Source of the DNA: Roseobacter sp. SK209-2-6
GTDB lineage: Bacteria > Pseudomonadota > Alphaproteobacteria > Rhodobacterales > Rhodobacteraceae
Direction: 5' to 3'
Length of the DNA: 64,000 nucleotides
Assembly (NCBI RefSeq): GCF_000169455.1
Contig: NZ_AAYC01000010.1
Location: 1-64,000, forward strand
The position numbers were made by a program, and so were the translations under genes. Position 1 is the first letter of the stretch. The number at the start of each line of letters is the position of its first letter. The notes beneath the pieces were generated by a model, which saw nothing but the letters and a program-made list of their open reading frames with translations, had not been told where the DNA came from and did not search any database. Positions 25,266 to 35,279 of this stretch are shown one piece after another.

Positions 25266-26684
25266 ATGTATAAGAAACTCTCGGTAAACCTGGTGAAAAC
25301 GTTTGTACGGGCTGGCACCGTCGCATTTGCTTTGTCTCAGGCTGCCAGTGCGGATAACCTCTCGGACGCTATGATTGGCGCCTACAAAAGCAGCGGTCTC
25401 TTGGAGCAAAACAGAGCATTGCTGCGGGCCAGCGATGAGAGCGTGGCCGCTGCTGTGGCGGCACTTCGCCCGGTTATCAATTACACGCTCACGGCACAGA
25501 CCCGTCGCAACCGCTCGGCAACCCGTCGCTCGGTTTTGTTGTCGGAGTCTGAAACGAACGGGATTGTTCCGGCGTTGAACTTGACCTGGCTGCTTTATGA
25601 TGGCGGGGCAAGCAAGCTGAACCAGCTGGGCGCGCAGGAAACCGTGCTGGCCACGCGACAGACGCTATTGCAGATTGAGCAGCAAGTTTTGTTCTCTGCG
25701 GTGCAGGCCTATGTGGATGTGCTGCTGCAGCAGGATACTGTTCAGCTTCAGAGCAACAACCTGCGTTTGCTGCAGGAAGAGCTGAAAGCGTCGCAGGATC
25801 GTTTCGAAGTTGGCGAAGTGACACGGACGGATGTCGCACTGGCGCAGAGCCGGGTTGCTTCTGCACGGGCCAATCTGATTTCGAGCCGTGGCAACCTGCA
25901 AGAGGCGCAGGCGACCTATATCGAGGTTGTTGGGCACCCTATTGGGACCGTAGCCGGGCAGCCACCGCTGCCGCAGCGCGTCGCCTCGATCAATGCCGCT
26001 GAATCCATCGCGGTGCGTAACCATCCAAGTTTGCTGTCTCAGCAACACACGGTGAAGGCTGCGGATTACGCCGTTCAAAGTGCGAAAAAGGGCCTGGGGC
26101 CGCGTGTCACCTTTAGTGCGGACGCCAGCGTGACCCATGATTGGAACAATTCGCTGAACACCAATTCCTCTGGCGCGAGCTTGACCTACTCACAACCGCT
26201 CTATGCGGGGGGCTCTTTGGCCTCTTCGGTGCGGGCCAGGTTTGCTCAACTGGATGCGGCCAAGGGGGCCTTGGTCTCAGCACGCCGTGCGGTATCTCAG
26301 GATGTCGCGGCGGCCTATGTCTCTCTCGATGCCGCGACGGCCAGCCTTGTTTCCTCGAACGAAAGTGTTCGGGCGGCACGAGTTGCCTTTGATGGGATCC
26401 GCGAAGAGGCGACACTGGGCGCACGCACAACTCTGGATGTTTTGCAGGCAGAGCAGGACCTTTTGAATGCGCAGACTGCTCGGGTTCAAGCGCGTGCAAA
26501 TCAGGCTCTTGCAGCTTATTCGCTGCTTCAAGCTCAGGGATTGCTGACTGCAGAACACCTTGGTCTGGCAGTGGAAATCTACGATCCGACGCTTTATTAC
26601 AATCTGGTCAAGGACGCTCCGGCGCAGGTCAGCCGCCGCAGCAAAGACCTGGATCGTGTGCTTAGAGCTCTGGGAAAAAACTAA
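25266..26684 (+). CDS. tolC: TolC family outer membrane channel protein
   Basis: The 472-residue protein has a signal peptide (cleavage near A-A-S-A-D, residue 28) and two OEP repeats of long helices with conserved N-P motifs shifted to E-V-V-G-H-P, the first about residues 40-235 and the second 250-440. TolC trimers form the outer-membrane exit duct for type I secretion and RND pumps. No pump or ABC secretion genes lie beside it. It is preceded by the PCMT-family gene and followed 75 bases later by the PopZ-like gene. Confidence 0.92.
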   Translation: MYKKLSVNLVKTFVRAGTVAFALSQAASADNLSDAMIGAYKSSGLLEQNRALLRASDESVAAAVAALRPVINYTLTAQTRRNRSATRRSVLLSESETNGIVPALNLTWLLYDGGASKLNQLGAQETVLATRQTLLQIEQQVLFSAVQAYVDVLLQQDTVQLQSNNLRLLQEELKASQDRFEVGEVTRTDVALAQSRVASARANLISSRGNLQEAQATYIEVVGHPIGTVAGQPPLPQRVASINAAESIAVRNHPSLLSQQHTVKAADYAVQSAKKGLGPRVTFSADASVTHDWNNSLNTNSSGASLTYSQPLYAGGSLASSVRARFAQLDAAKGALVSARRAVSQDVAAAYVSLDAATASLVSSNESVRAARVAFDGIREEATLGARTTLDVLQAEQDLLNAQTARVQARANQALAAYSLLQAQGLLTAEHLGLAVEIYDPTLYYNLVKDAPAQVSRRSKDLDRVLRALGKN

Positions 26685-26759
26685 TTTTTCCTCTAAATGT
26701 TGTCTGAAGAGATGCGGGAAGTTACACTTGCCGCAAATCTAAAGAGTGGTTCACCAAAA

Positions 26760-27725
26760 ATGTCCGACCCCGTCTCGCAGGCTGAAATCGAAGATGTTCT
26801 TTCCTCCATCCGCCGTTTGGTCAGCGAAGATGGGCGAAAAGCACCTGAGGTGGAAGGCAAGGCCCCCCCTGTAAAGCGTGTCGATTCTCGTTTGGTTTTG
26901 ACCCCAGCACTTAGGGTTCATGAAGGCGGGGAAGCCCGAGTGGCTGAGATGCCACTGCGGGCGCGTGACCCACAACAAGAAGATACCGCCGCTGCTGCAA
27001 AGGGCGCAAGCGAACCGCATCAACTTGTCTCTGAGGTCGAAGCTGAGGCTGAAGTTAGAGTTGGTTCGGATGAGATCGTGGCCCATCCCAGTGCGGGGGA
27101 GCACGCCGCTGGCAACGAAGGCGAAGGCGTAGAGGAAGTAGCTGCGGTTCAACAGGTCGCGGACGAGCTGGAGGAAGCACCCTGGCGAGACCCTTCTGCA
27201 ACGCTGTATCAGGCGGCAGAACACGCCGGGAATGTTGAGGATCTCGAAGCGCTCATCGCGCCGAAAGAAGAAACTTCAGATGCAGACACCAATGTGTCCG
27301 CAGTCGTAAAGAAAATTGCCGAACTGGAAGCCAAGGTAGCGCAACGTGGGGATCATTGGGAACCGGACGGGATGTCCGGTGAGCCCTATTCCGGTAAGGG
27401 CAATGTGGAAACTCTGGAGTGGCAAGATCACCTGGAGGACGAGGCGCCCGAAGCTCACGAGAGCGCAGTTCACGAGAGCCAGGAAACCCCTTCGCTAGAG
27501 GCAGAGGCCTTGGCACAAGATGCGGTTTTGGAGGGCGCGCGGGATGCTCTCAATGATCTGGCGGCAGAGGAAAGCGTGATCGATGAGGAGAGCCTGCGCG
27601 AACTCGTGGCTGAGATTGTCCGTTCAGAGCTGCAGGGCCCATTGGGGGAGCGTATCACACGCAATGTGCGCAAGCTCGTCCGTCGTGAAATTCACCGCGC
27701 ATTGGCCGCTCAGGATCTGATCTAA
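26760..27725 (+). CDS. PopZ-like (DUF2497) protein
   Basis: A 321-residue acidic protein. The first 25 residues (S-Q-A-E-I-E-D-V-L-S-S-I-R-R-L-V-S-E-D) form a conserved helix, residues about 30-280 are Glu/Ala-rich and probably disordered, and the last 45 residues (L-R-E-L-V-A-E-I-V-R-S-E-L-Q-G-P-L-G, then N-V-R-K-L-V-R-R-E-I) match the DUF2497/PopZ C-terminus. PopZ self-assembles at cell poles and tethers the chromosome origin in Caulobacter. The frame is open from 26697, but the ATG at 26760 gives the family start. Polar function is inferred. Confidence 0.8.
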   Translation: MSDPVSQAEIEDVLSSIRRLVSEDGRKAPEVEGKAPPVKRVDSRLVLTPALRVHEGGEARVAEMPLRARDPQQEDTAAAAKGASEPHQLVSEVEAEAEVRVGSDEIVAHPSAGEHAAGNEGEGVEEVAAVQQVADELEEAPWRDPSATLYQAAEHAGNVEDLEALIAPKEETSDADTNVSAVVKKIAELEAKVAQRGDHWEPDGMSGEPYSGKGNVETLEWQDHLEDEAPEAHESAVHESQETPSLEAEALAQDAVLEGARDALNDLAAEESVIDEESLRELVAEIVRSELQGPLGERITRNVRKLVRREIHRALAAQDLI

Positions 27726-27827
27726 TCCAGTCCTTGAGCGTTCTTTGACGGGCGTCCTTTAGTGTGATGAGACGCCTGTAGTGTCGCTCGACCTAACCTT
27801 AGATCTAACATCCGTCATAAACTAAGG

Positions 27828-27848
27828 GCCTGTTTCAATGAAACAGGC
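27828..27848. terminator. Weak terminator-like hairpin
   Basis: GCCTGTTT pairs with AAACAGGC around CAATG, 103 bases after the PopZ-like gene; only a short CTTT follows. It lies between two convergent genes and may aid termination. Confidence 0.4.
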
Positions 27849-27936
27849 GCCTTTGCCGAGTGTGCCTTGAGAAGGGGCCAGACACGCTGACCATTCCTAC
27901 CATTGTTTTGATTTGGTTTCTGGCCTCGAAAATGGC

Positions 27937-29400
27937 CTAATTTCCCTGTGGAACAGGTTGGGCAAGCTCCAGTAGATGATCCAGATCCATATGGCGCTCC
28001 AGATGATCCGCCAGATGATCCAGGGTTTCCTCCACGCCATCCTCGTAGCCGACTGTGCTTTCGTACCCAAGACCAGAGAGGAAGCTGGCGCGAAAGGCGT
28101 CAGAGCTGAAAAGCCCGTGTAGATAAGAGCCGCGCACGCGACCGTCTCTGGAGGCTGCCCCCTCAAACCGGTCACCAACCCGAAGCCAGGCACGATCGCA
28201 ATCGGGGCCAGAGCTGCGGCCCATATGGATCTCATACCCGGAGACGGGCAGGTTTCCATCGCGACTGATCGCTTCGGTTAAGGAGACCCGCTTTTCACCG
28301 GACATGACCGTGTGAATATCCAGAAGACCCAGGCCCTCTACCTTGCCGGGACGACCATCTACACCATCTGGATCGTCTATGGTCTTACCCAGCATCTGAT
28401 AGCCTCCGCAAAGCCCCAATACGTGGCCTCCGCGCCGGTGATGGGCAAGGATATCGATATCCCAGCCTTGCGCGCGCAGATAGTTCAGATCGCCAATGGT
28501 GCTCTTGCTGCCGGGAATGAGAATGAGATCCGCATCGCCGGGCAGGGCTTTGCCCGGAGGCACGATTTCGATCGACACCTCGGGTTCTGCGGCCAGTGGG
28601 TCGAGATCGTCAAAATTCGCCATCCGCTCCAGCTGGGGCACGACGATCTTGCAGCCACCGCCCTGATGAGAGGCAATATCCATCATATCTTCAGCGGGCA
28701 GCTTCCAGGCCTCCCAGAACCAGGGGACAACGCCCAACGAAGGCCAGCCAGTGCGCCGAGCAATATCATCGCGTCCAGCATCAAACAGGCTGAGATCGCC
28801 ACGGAACCGGTTCACGGCAAAGCCAACAATCCGTTCCAGGTCCACTTGCTCCAGAACCGCCTGCGTGCCGACGATCTGCGCAATGACGCCACCGCGATGG
28901 ATGTCACCAACCAACATCACGGGCGCCTCTACCGCACAGGCGAACCCCATATTAGCAATGTCGCCTTTGCGCAGGTTTGTTTCTGCCGGGGAGCCCGCAC
29001 CTTCGATCAAGATCAAATCCGCCTGTTGGGCCAGTCGGAAATAGCTCTCTTTTGCGGCCTCCAGCAGTCCAGATTTGTCCCGCATAAAGGAACCTGCTGC
29101 CTGGGTGCCGCGTCGTTTCCCCTGAACGATGACTTGCGCACCGGTGTCAGTTTCCGGCTTTAACAGCACCGGGTTCATATCCGTATGAGGGGGCAGCCCC
29201 GCAGCGCGCGCCTGCAGGGCCTGAGCGCGCCCGATCTCACCCCCTTCGGGGGTAACCGCAGCATTGTTGGACATGTTCTGGGGTTTGAAAGGCGCAACTT
29301 TCAGACCGCGGCGCTTGTAGGCGCGTGCTAGCCCGGCCACCAACATGGATTTGCCAACATTGCTGCCGGTTCCCTGAATCATAAGTGCGCGTGCGGGCAT
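27937..29400 (-). CDS. cobQ: Cobyric acid synthase
   Basis: The 487-residue enzyme amidates four carboxyl groups of adenosylcobyrinic acid a,c-diamide in cobalamin synthesis. The N-terminal synthetase domain has G-T-G-S-N-V-G-K-S near residues 9-17, and the class I glutaminase domain has the nucleophile Cys in [10 protein letters not shown] and a C-terminal H-G-L-F region. The frame runs on upstream to 29730, but the ATG at 29400 gives the family start ([14 protein letters not shown]). No cobalamin riboswitch was recognised in the 244 bases upstream, and no other cob genes are nearby. Confidence 0.95.
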   Translation of the reverse strand: MPARALMIQGTGSNVGKSMLVAGLARAYKRRGLKVAPFKPQNMSNNAAVTPEGGEIGRAQALQARAAGLPPHTDMNPVLLKPETDTGAQVIVQGKRRGTQAAGSFMRDKSGLLEAAKESYFRLAQQADLILIEGAGSPAETNLRKGDIANMGFACAVEAPVMLVGDIHRGGVIAQIVGTQAVLEQVDLERIVGFAVNRFRGDLSLFDAGRDDIARRTGWPSLGVVPWFWEAWKLPAEDMMDIASHQGGGCKIVVPQLERMANFDDLDPLAAEPEVSIEIVPPGKALPGDADLILIPGSKSTIGDLNYLRAQGWDIDILAHHRRGGHVLGLCGGYQMLGKTIDDPDGVDGRPGKVEGLGLLDIHTVMSGEKRVSLTEAISRDGNLPVSGYEIHMGRSSGPDCDRAWLRVGDRFEGAASRDGRVRGSYLHGLFSSDAFRASFLSGLGYESTVGYEDGVEETLDHLADHLERHMDLDHLLELAQPVPQGN

Positions 29401-29591
29401 GTGGCTCTCTCGTTCTGCTGCAAGCTGTTGCCAGCTTTGATGCCGGATTCGCGGCAAAAGGAAAAGCACCGCTGGTAACGAGCCTAAGCAATCGCTGGCT
29501 GAAAACTCTGGGGAATGCGCCGCAAGCAGGCCCCGGCGCGACATCAAAAATCCATTTCGCAAGCGGTGCAGGCGAGGGGCTCCCCAAAAAG

Positions 29592-29619
29592 AAAAACGCG
29601 CCCCCCAGGACGCGTTTTT
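29592..29619 (-). terminator. Terminator of DUF6280 gene
   Basis: AAAAACGCG and CGCGTTTTT pair around a G/C loop; on the minus strand the stem is followed by a T run (complement of the A tract at 29586-29596). It follows the DUF6280 stop by about 25 bases. Confidence 0.75.
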
Positions 29620-29644
29620 CTTCTGGCAGTTTTTTGGCTGCAGC

Positions 29645-29962
29645 TCAGGCGGCTTCGGCCTGTGCTGCATTGCGGCGCTCGCTTTCCTCGCGCGACAGAG
29701 CGACAGAGGTACGCACACCCCGGCCAACAAATTCCATCAGGCCACCAACAACCCGCTCATTGGGGTCGATGCCGGCGCAGCTTAGTACTTCACGGCCATC
29801 ACGGGACCGTGCCCAACGTGCAATCTGCTCTGGCCCATTGCCATATTTTTTATCATCCGCAATGGCATCATCCAGCGCGGCCAGCACTACAGCGGCAAAG
29901 AGCTTACGTGCTCGATTGCCCTGTTCATTATTATAGGCAGTGCCGTCAACGAAATCTCGCAT
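29645..29962 (-). CDS. DUF6280 family protein
   Basis: A 105-residue soluble protein with the blocks [24 protein letters not shown] and [20 protein letters not shown], which I recognise as a family strongly conserved in Rhodobacterales and called DUF6280. Function is unknown. Its conservation and small size suggest a regulatory or nucleic-acid-associated role, but nothing in the sequence proves it. It is divergent from efp and carries its own terminator. Confidence 0.75.
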   Translation of the reverse strand: MRDFVDGTAYNNEQGNRARKLFAAVVLAALDDAIADDKKYGNGPEQIARWARSRDGREVLSCAGIDPNERVVGGLMEFVGRGVRTSVALSREESERRNAAQAEAA

Positions 29963-30049
29963 CTCGTTTCCTTTGTTGTTCTTGCTATTGCAATTCTCGG
30001 CGTGGCGTTCCTTATGACGGAACTATGACGATTCGGGTAGCCCGCAAAT

Positions 30050-30079
30050 GCATAGCTTTCATGCAATTAACGCATAGCT
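30050..30079. repeat. Direct repeat GCATAGCT, 22-base period
   Basis: Two identical 8-base units start at 30050 and 30072, about two helical turns apart, in the divergent region between the DUF6280 gene and efp. It could be a dimeric operator; no regulator is assigned. Confidence 0.3.
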
Positions 30080-30180
30080 AACGTGGTGCAACTACGAGAT
30101 ATCGTTGTCTTGCCAGCCGAGACCACGAAAGATATAGGATCGCTTAAGATATCATCAACCTTCCCAGATGGATTTTTCAG

Positions 30181-30744
30181 ATGCCCAAGATCAATGGTAA
30201 CGAAATCCGCCCCGGCAATGTTCTGGAGCACAACGACGGACTTTGGGCGGCGGTCAAGGTCGATCACGTAAAGCCCGGCAAGGGCGGTGCCTTTGCTCAG
30301 GTCGAGCTGCGCAACCTGCGCAACGGCTCCAAGCTGAACGAACGCTTCCGTTCGGCGGATAAGGTCGAGCGCGTGCGCCTGGAGCAGAAAGATCAGCAGT
30401 TCCTCTATGAGAGCGACGGCATGCTGGTCTTCATGGACGCCGAAACCTATGAGCAGATCGAACTGCCAGCGGAGCTTTTGGGCGATCGTCGCCCGTTTCT
30501 GCAGGACGGCATGACCATCGTAGTAGAATTCTACGACGAAGAGGCACTGAACGCGACCGTTCCGCAGAAAGTGATCTGCAAGATCGTCGAGACCGAGCCA
30601 GTCGTCAAAGGCCAGACTGCTGCCAATTCCTTTAAACCTGCGATCCTGGACAATGGTGTAAAAGTCATGGTTCCTCCTTTTGTTGGTCAGGACGAGATGA
30701 TCGTGGTCAATACCGAGACCATGGAGTATTCCGAACGCGCTTGA
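30181..30744 (+). CDS. efp: Elongation factor P
   Basis: The 187-residue protein has the three beta-barrel domains of EF-P. The N-terminal loop K31-P-G-K34-G-G carries Lys34, the position that is beta-lysylated in bacteria with EpmA/EpmB. EF-P rescues ribosomes stalled on polyproline. The EpmA/EpmB genes are not in this window, so modification here is unverified. A terminator follows 24 bases after the stop. Confidence 0.96.
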   Translation: MPKINGNEIRPGNVLEHNDGLWAAVKVDHVKPGKGGAFAQVELRNLRNGSKLNERFRSADKVERVRLEQKDQQFLYESDGMLVFMDAETYEQIELPAELLGDRRPFLQDGMTIVVEFYDEEALNATVPQKVICKIVETEPVVKGQTAANSFKPAILDNGVKVMVPPFVGQDEMIVVNTETMEYSERA

Positions 30745-30767
30745 TCTCGAAGAAAACAACGCAAAAG

Positions 30768-30800
30768 AACCCCCGGTGCATGGCGCTGGGGGTTTTGTTT
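30768..30800 (+). terminator. efp terminator
   Basis: AACCCCC and GGGGGTT flank a loop containing GGTGCATGGCGCT, and the stem is followed by TTTTGTTTT. Confidence 0.8.
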
Positions 30801-30829
30801 TGGGTTTTGGGCCCCGGCGATGAGGGGCG

Positions 30830-31426
30830 CTAGTTATAGTCGATTTCGATCTGTTGCAGTTCCAGGCTGAACCCGCACTCATCCATCATCTTGCCATAGG
30901 CCGCAGTAAAGCCAGCAAGTGAGGCACGCATTAGGTGGATGCCTCCGTCATAGGGGCGCACCATATGGGCATCCAGATGCGTGCCCGATTGCATCCACTT
31001 GATCATCTCGAGCGCATTGTCCCAGCGTACTCTGACCGTAGTCTCCTGCAGGCCTTCTTCGTTGATATCGGTATGGGCGAGCCCATAGAAGACTACCTTC
31101 TGGTCCACGATGAAACCAACGGCCTGGCCATTGACCATCTGCGTAGAATGACCGCGTGGTGCCACCGAGTTGAGCTGAAGCTGGGGAAAGCTCTCCGGTG
31201 GGCCCACATCATCACGGGTGACTTTCATCCTGAGGGTGGGCATGCCGTCTCCACCAGTCCATGCGGAACAATCCAGCCAGTCGTGTTCTTCGGTAATCCG
31301 CTCTTCAACGGCGACGGACCAGTCCTTGTACTCCCAATACCCTGTGGCATGTGCGGGAGCTATCCCCAGTGACAGGCCCAAGCCGACTGCGGGCAAACTT
31401 GCTGCCCTTTTCAAAATACCCATCAT
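30830..31426 (-). CDS. Exported protein, unknown function
   Basis: A 198-residue protein with a signal peptide (M-M-G-I-L-K-R, hydrophobic core, A-H-A-T cleavage). The mature part begins G-Y-W-E-Y-K-D-W-S-V and has three Cys, including D-C-S-A-W and D-E-C-G-F near the C-terminus. The pattern resembles small periplasmic proteins related to invasion-associated locus B, but the match is too weak to name. The frame is open to 31459; the ATG at 31426 is chosen because AAAGGG lies just upstream and it starts the signal peptide cleanly. Confidence 0.7.
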   Translation of the reverse strand: MMGILKRAASLPAVGLGLSLGIAPAHATGYWEYKDWSVAVEERITEEHDWLDCSAWTGGDGMPTLRMKVTRDDVGPPESFPQLQLNSVAPRGHSTQMVNGQAVGFIVDQKVVFYGLAHTDINEEGLQETTVRVRWDNALEMIKWMQSGTHLDAHMVRPYDGGIHLMRASLAGFTAAYGKMMDECGFSLELQQIEIDYN

Positions 31427-31586
31427 TGGACCCTTTGCTGAATTGGCGGATTTGCGCAAACCTAATGCGCAGGGCCTTGCCAGCTGGTTACGGCGAGACC
31501 TTCAATTGCAGCAATTTGAATCAGTTCCGGATTACTTTTGATTGCTTGATTAAAGCCCAACAAATCGCAAGTCCTCCGCTGAGGGC

Positions 31587-32327
31587 TCACCCCTCCTTGG
31601 ACCATGAGATCTGGACGCCAGCGGCCTCCATATCTTCGCCCGCGCGATCATAGCGGAGGTAGGCGATGGCCTGCCCATCGGCGGACGTGAAGAGGGTGCC
31701 AACGGCTTTGTCCTGGCGCTTGATCTCGCTACCGCTGGGGGCCTCGCCTGTGACTTTGACCGTGACCAGGCCTTTGCGCAGCTCAGTCTTGTGCTTCATC
31801 CGCGCGGTCACTTCCTGTCCAACGTAGCAGCCCTTGCGAAAATCGACACCGTTCAGGCGTTCAAAGCCAGCCTCTAGGATGTAGCTGTCCGGGCCCAGCT
31901 CAATGCTGGTTTCCGGGATGCAATGGGCAACACGGATCGCATTCCAATTGCTCCCGTCATCGCCGCCCTCGTCGCCATAGAGGCGCCAGCCCATGGCTGA
32001 GTGGCGCGGGTCCGACAGGGCGCCCTCCGGGGCCTCACCTGTGCCGCGTTTGACTTGCAGGTCGGTCGTTTCGATCTCAACCGCTGCGCGTAGGCGATAC
32101 ATCGACAGGCGCTTGGCCAAACCCTCTGCCAGGCTCTCATCGACATCCAGCAGCACGGCCTCGCCAGCGGGTGCGAGAAAAAAGTCTGCGATGTATTTCC
32201 CCTGTGGGGTTAGCAAAGCGGCATAGACCAGCCCGTGATCCAACTTGTTCACATCATTTGTGATCAATCCCTGCAGAAAGCTGCGGGTATCTGGGCCGGA
32301 AAGGCGGAGGATTTTGCGCGCGGTCAT
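31587..32327 (-). CDS. ygfZ: Folate-binding protein YgfZ
   Basis: A 246-residue GcvT-like protein with the YgfZ signature K-G-C-Y-V-G-Q-E-V-T-A-R near residues 164-175. YgfZ/IBA57 uses folate to help assemble or repair certain iron-sulfur enzymes, including MiaB. The N-terminus (F-L-Q-G-L-I-T-N-D-V) is also typical. It is divergent from a glycosyltransferase gene, 89 bases apart. Confidence 0.92.
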   Translation of the reverse strand: MTARKILRLSGPDTRSFLQGLITNDVNKLDHGLVYAALLTPQGKYIADFFLAPAGEAVLLDVDESLAEGLAKRLSMYRLRAAVEIETTDLQVKRGTGEAPEGALSDPRHSAMGWRLYGDEGGDDGSNWNAIRVAHCIPETSIELGPDSYILEAGFERLNGVDFRKGCYVGQEVTARMKHKTELRKGLVTVKVTGEAPSGSEIKRQDKAVGTLFTSADGQAIAYLRYDRAGEDMEAAGVQISWSKEG

Positions 32328-32416
32328 GCCGGATGCTCCGTAATTTTGCTTGGCCCGATGGAAACGAGCTTTACCAGTGATATAGAAACCGGGACGGAGT
32401 TGAATAGGAAATCGTC

Positions 32417-33097
32417 ATGCCTGCCCCCATCAGTGTCATTGTTCCCAGTCTGAATGCAGCCGAGGAGTTGCCGGGCTGTCTGGCTGCCTTGATGGAGGGG
32501 CTCGAAGCCGGATTGATCCGAGAATTGGTGCTGAGTGACGGCGGCTCGCAAGATGCCACGGTTTCGCTTGCTGAAGAGGCCGGCGCCACAGTTGTCGTCG
32601 GACCAGCGTCCCGTGGTGGGCAGTTGCGCCGTGGCTGTGCCAGGGCAAAGGGAGACTGGTTGCTGATCCTTCATGCGGATACACAATTGCAAGAAGGTTG
32701 GAGCAGGGTGGTCGCAGAGCACCTGAGAGAGGGGCAGGGCAGCCCCGCATATTTTCAGCTTCGCTTTCGCGCCAAAGGGGTCATGCCAGGTTGGGTTGCT
32801 GGTTGGGCGAACCTGCGCGCGCGCCTCTTTGCGCTGCCCTATGGGGATCAAGGACTACTGATCCCTCGAGCGGTCTATGAGGCTGCCGGGGGTTATCCTG
32901 ATCAACCTTTGATGGAGGATGTCGCTTTGGTAAACCGCCTCAATGGTATTGTTGCCTTGAAAGCCGTCGCAGCGACCGGTGCAGAACGCTACCAGCGCAA
33001 TGGATGGCTTCGACGCGGTAGCAGAAACCTCTGGACTTTGGCGCGCTACCTCTTGGGGTGGGACCCGGTGGACCTGGCGCAACGCTATCAAAAATAG
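32417..33097 (+). CDS. TIGR04283-type family 2 glycosyltransferase
   Basis: A 226-residue GT-A glycosyltransferase: I-S-V-I-V-P-S-L-N-A-A near residues 5-15, D-G-G-S-Q-D-A-T near 40, the D-x-D-like H-A-D-T near 83 and L-P-Y-G-D-Q-G with M-E-D-V in the acceptor region. This matches the rSAM/selenodomain-associated transferase 2 family, members of which are proposed to act in arsenosugar synthesis. The usual partner genes (radical SAM, ArsM, second transferase) are not adjacent, so the product is uncertain. Confidence 0.85.
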   Translation: MPAPISVIVPSLNAAEELPGCLAALMEGLEAGLIRELVLSDGGSQDATVSLAEEAGATVVVGPASRGGQLRRGCARAKGDWLLILHADTQLQEGWSRVVAEHLREGQGSPAYFQLRFRAKGVMPGWVAGWANLRARLFALPYGDQGLLIPRAVYEAAGGYPDQPLMEDVALVNRLNGIVALKAVAATGAERYQRNGWLRRGSRNLWTLARYLLGWDPVDLAQRYQK

Positions 33098-33163
33098 CAA
33101 AGATCAGCGATTCGGGCCTTTGGCAGAAAGGCAGTAGTCTTGGGCCGAGGTGCAGAGAAGGCC

Positions 33164-35074
33164 TTAACTGATCAGACGACCAAAGATGCGGCTGAACCAG
33201 CCTGGTTGCGCTTGGGACCCGTTGTTTTCTGGCGTAGGGATCTGCGCGGCGACACCTGCTGGATCCATCAGGGTTTTGCCATCCTGGAACTGCAACCGGT
33301 AGAGATCCGCGTAGATGCCACCACGTGCCAAAAGTTCTTCATGAGTGCCTTGGTCGATGACTTGGCCGCGATCCATGACCACGATCTTGTCAGCGTTTCG
33401 AATGGTCGACAGACGGTGGGCAATCACCAGTGTTGTGCGCCCACCAGAAAGCTGATCCAGAGCCTGCTGAACCACCTTTTCGGATTGGGCGTCCAGGGCG
33501 GAAGTCGCCTCATCCAGCAAGAGGATAGGGGTGTTTCGCAGCAAGGCACGGGCGATCACAACCCGCTGGCGTTGCCCACCGGAGAGGGCCGAGCCACGCG
33601 GCCCAACTCGTGTGTCCAATCCCTCAGGCAGCTTTGGCAGGAAGTCTGCCACATGGGAGGCTTCCAAGGCCTTTTGCAGGGCATCTTCGCTGACGTCTTG
33701 TCCCAGCACGATATTCTCACGCAGGGTTTCATCAAACAGGAGTGCCTCTTGGGTCACAACCGAGAATAGCCCGCGCAGATCATCTGTCGCCAGATCGGCT
33801 ACAGGGGTGTCACCCACGGCTACGCGACCCTCTTGCGGATCAACCATCCGGGTCAGGAGGTTGAAGATTGTGGACTTTCCAGCCCCAGAGGCCCCAACCA
33901 AAGCAGTGGTCTTGCCAGCGGCCGCCTCCAATGTCAGTCCGCGCAGGATCTTCGCGTCGCCATAGTTCAGATCAACATTGCTGAGTGTAATGTCGGGCAG
34001 GCCTTCGGGGGCGGGTTTGGGGTCTTCGGGTGAGGTCAGAAGGATTGGCGCGTCCATCAGCGCCTTGATACGCTCCAGAGCTGCCGCCGCCGCCTGCCAA
34101 ACGCCTGAGATATTGGCGAGCCGACGCATGGGTTCAAAGGATAGGCCAATGGAGGTGAAAAAGCTCATGAACTGGCCGACGGTCTTATCGCCAGAGATGA
34201 TCTCTGACCCGCCATAGAGCAGTACGGCCATGAAGCCGACACCAGCCATGATGTCGGTCATGCCGGAAATGGAGGAGGTCCCAAAGGCGGCTTTGACCTC
34301 TGCCCCGACAAAGCGGTCGGTATGCTGGCCGAATTTCTGCAGCTGATACTCTTCCAGCTTGTTCAGCTTGATCGGGACGATGCCATGGAAAATCTCATCA
34401 AGGCGGGTAGCAAGGGCGGCCCCCAGATCCCGCGCTTCGGATGCCCGGCGGCGCACGTATTTCTGCAATAGTGAAATGGGCAGAAGCAGGCCGGGAACAC
34501 CAATCAGCAGGATTGCGGTCCAGCGCCAGTCAATGCTGATAGCCACGCCGAGCACCGCAACCAAAGCAACCGCATCGCGTCCGGCCCCGGTTATCATCGC
34601 CTGCCAGACCGAGTTGATTGCACTCACATCGCTCTGCACCCGTTGCAATAGCAATCCCGGTGCATGGGTCTGATGAAATGCAGGATCCTGACGGATCAGA
34701 CGAGCAAGCATATCCTTGCGTAAATGCGCCGCAGAGGTCTGCGAGACCTTACTTAGGAGGACCTTTTGGGTGACGCTGGAAATCCCACGCATGGAAAAAA
34801 TCGCCAGGAAGGCGAGACTGACCCAGACCAGCGCATTGGTATTGCCCGCAACAAAAACCAAATCAAACATCGGCTGCATCATGTAGCCCAGCGCGCCCAT
34901 GGTGGCGCCTTCGATCAGCATAAAAATCACAGCTATGCCCAGCAATCCCATGTAGTGGCGGAGATAGCCGCGCCATAGCCAGCCCAACAGCTCGCGGGAG
35001 GAAGTATGCTCTTGCTTCATGGATTGAGGTTCCGGCTGGGACAACGTTGTTGCTCTGGGGTCATTTTGCGCCAA
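33164..35074 (-). CDS. ABC exporter, MsbA-like permease/ATPase
   Basis: A 636-residue fused exporter: six membrane segments in residues 35-320, then the ATPase domain with Walker A G-A-S-G-A-G-K-S-T near 404, Q-loop V-T-Q-E, signature L-S-G-G-Q-R-Q-R, Walker B I-L-L-L-D-E-A and the switch His in A-H-R-L-S. The arrangement fits MsbA or related lipid/drug exporters. The start may instead be Met19 (35020), which begins M-K-Q-E-H. The last 40 residues are a low-complexity extension. The specific substrate is not shown. Confidence 0.9.
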   Translation of the reverse strand: MAQNDPRATTLSQPEPQSMKQEHTSSRELLGWLWRGYLRHYMGLLGIAVIFMLIEGATMGALGYMMQPMFDLVFVAGNTNALVWVSLAFLAIFSMRGISSVTQKVLLSKVSQTSAAHLRKDMLARLIRQDPAFHQTHAPGLLLQRVQSDVSAINSVWQAMITGAGRDAVALVAVLGVAISIDWRWTAILLIGVPGLLLPISLLQKYVRRRASEARDLGAALATRLDEIFHGIVPIKLNKLEEYQLQKFGQHTDRFVGAEVKAAFGTSSISGMTDIMAGVGFMAVLLYGGSEIISGDKTVGQFMSFFTSIGLSFEPMRRLANISGVWQAAAAALERIKALMDAPILLTSPEDPKPAPEGLPDITLSNVDLNYGDAKILRGLTLEAAAGKTTALVGASGAGKSTIFNLLTRMVDPQEGRVAVGDTPVADLATDDLRGLFSVVTQEALLFDETLRENIVLGQDVSEDALQKALEASHVADFLPKLPEGLDTRVGPRGSALSGGQRQRVVIARALLRNTPILLLDEATSALDAQSEKVVQQALDQLSGGRTTLVIAHRLSTIRNADKIVVMDRGQVIDQGTHEELLARGGIYADLYRLQFQDGKTLMDPAGVAAQIPTPENNGSQAQPGWFSRIFGRLIS

Positions 35075-35279
35075 GATCGGCGCGCCTGCGCCATTTAAGC
35101 AGCTCAGAGGTTTGGCGCAAGCGGTTGCCAGATATGTCTGCCTGAACGCGGGGTTTCAGCATCAAAAAAAGCGCTTTAGGCAATTGACCTTATACAGACG
35201 CAGGCTAGGGTTGCACCAATTGCGAATTGGTCCAGCCTGGCGGGCGCCGGATTGGACACCAACAGGCGGATCAGAACAG

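Noticed and set aside
29401-29644. Possible cobalamin riboswitch before cobQ
   Set aside because: None of the conserved B12-box or core segments could be found on the minus strand.
29401-29730. 110-codon N-terminal extension of cobQ
   Set aside because: It crosses the terminator at 29592-29619 and overlaps the DUF6280 gene; the conserved CobQ start is the ATG at 29400.
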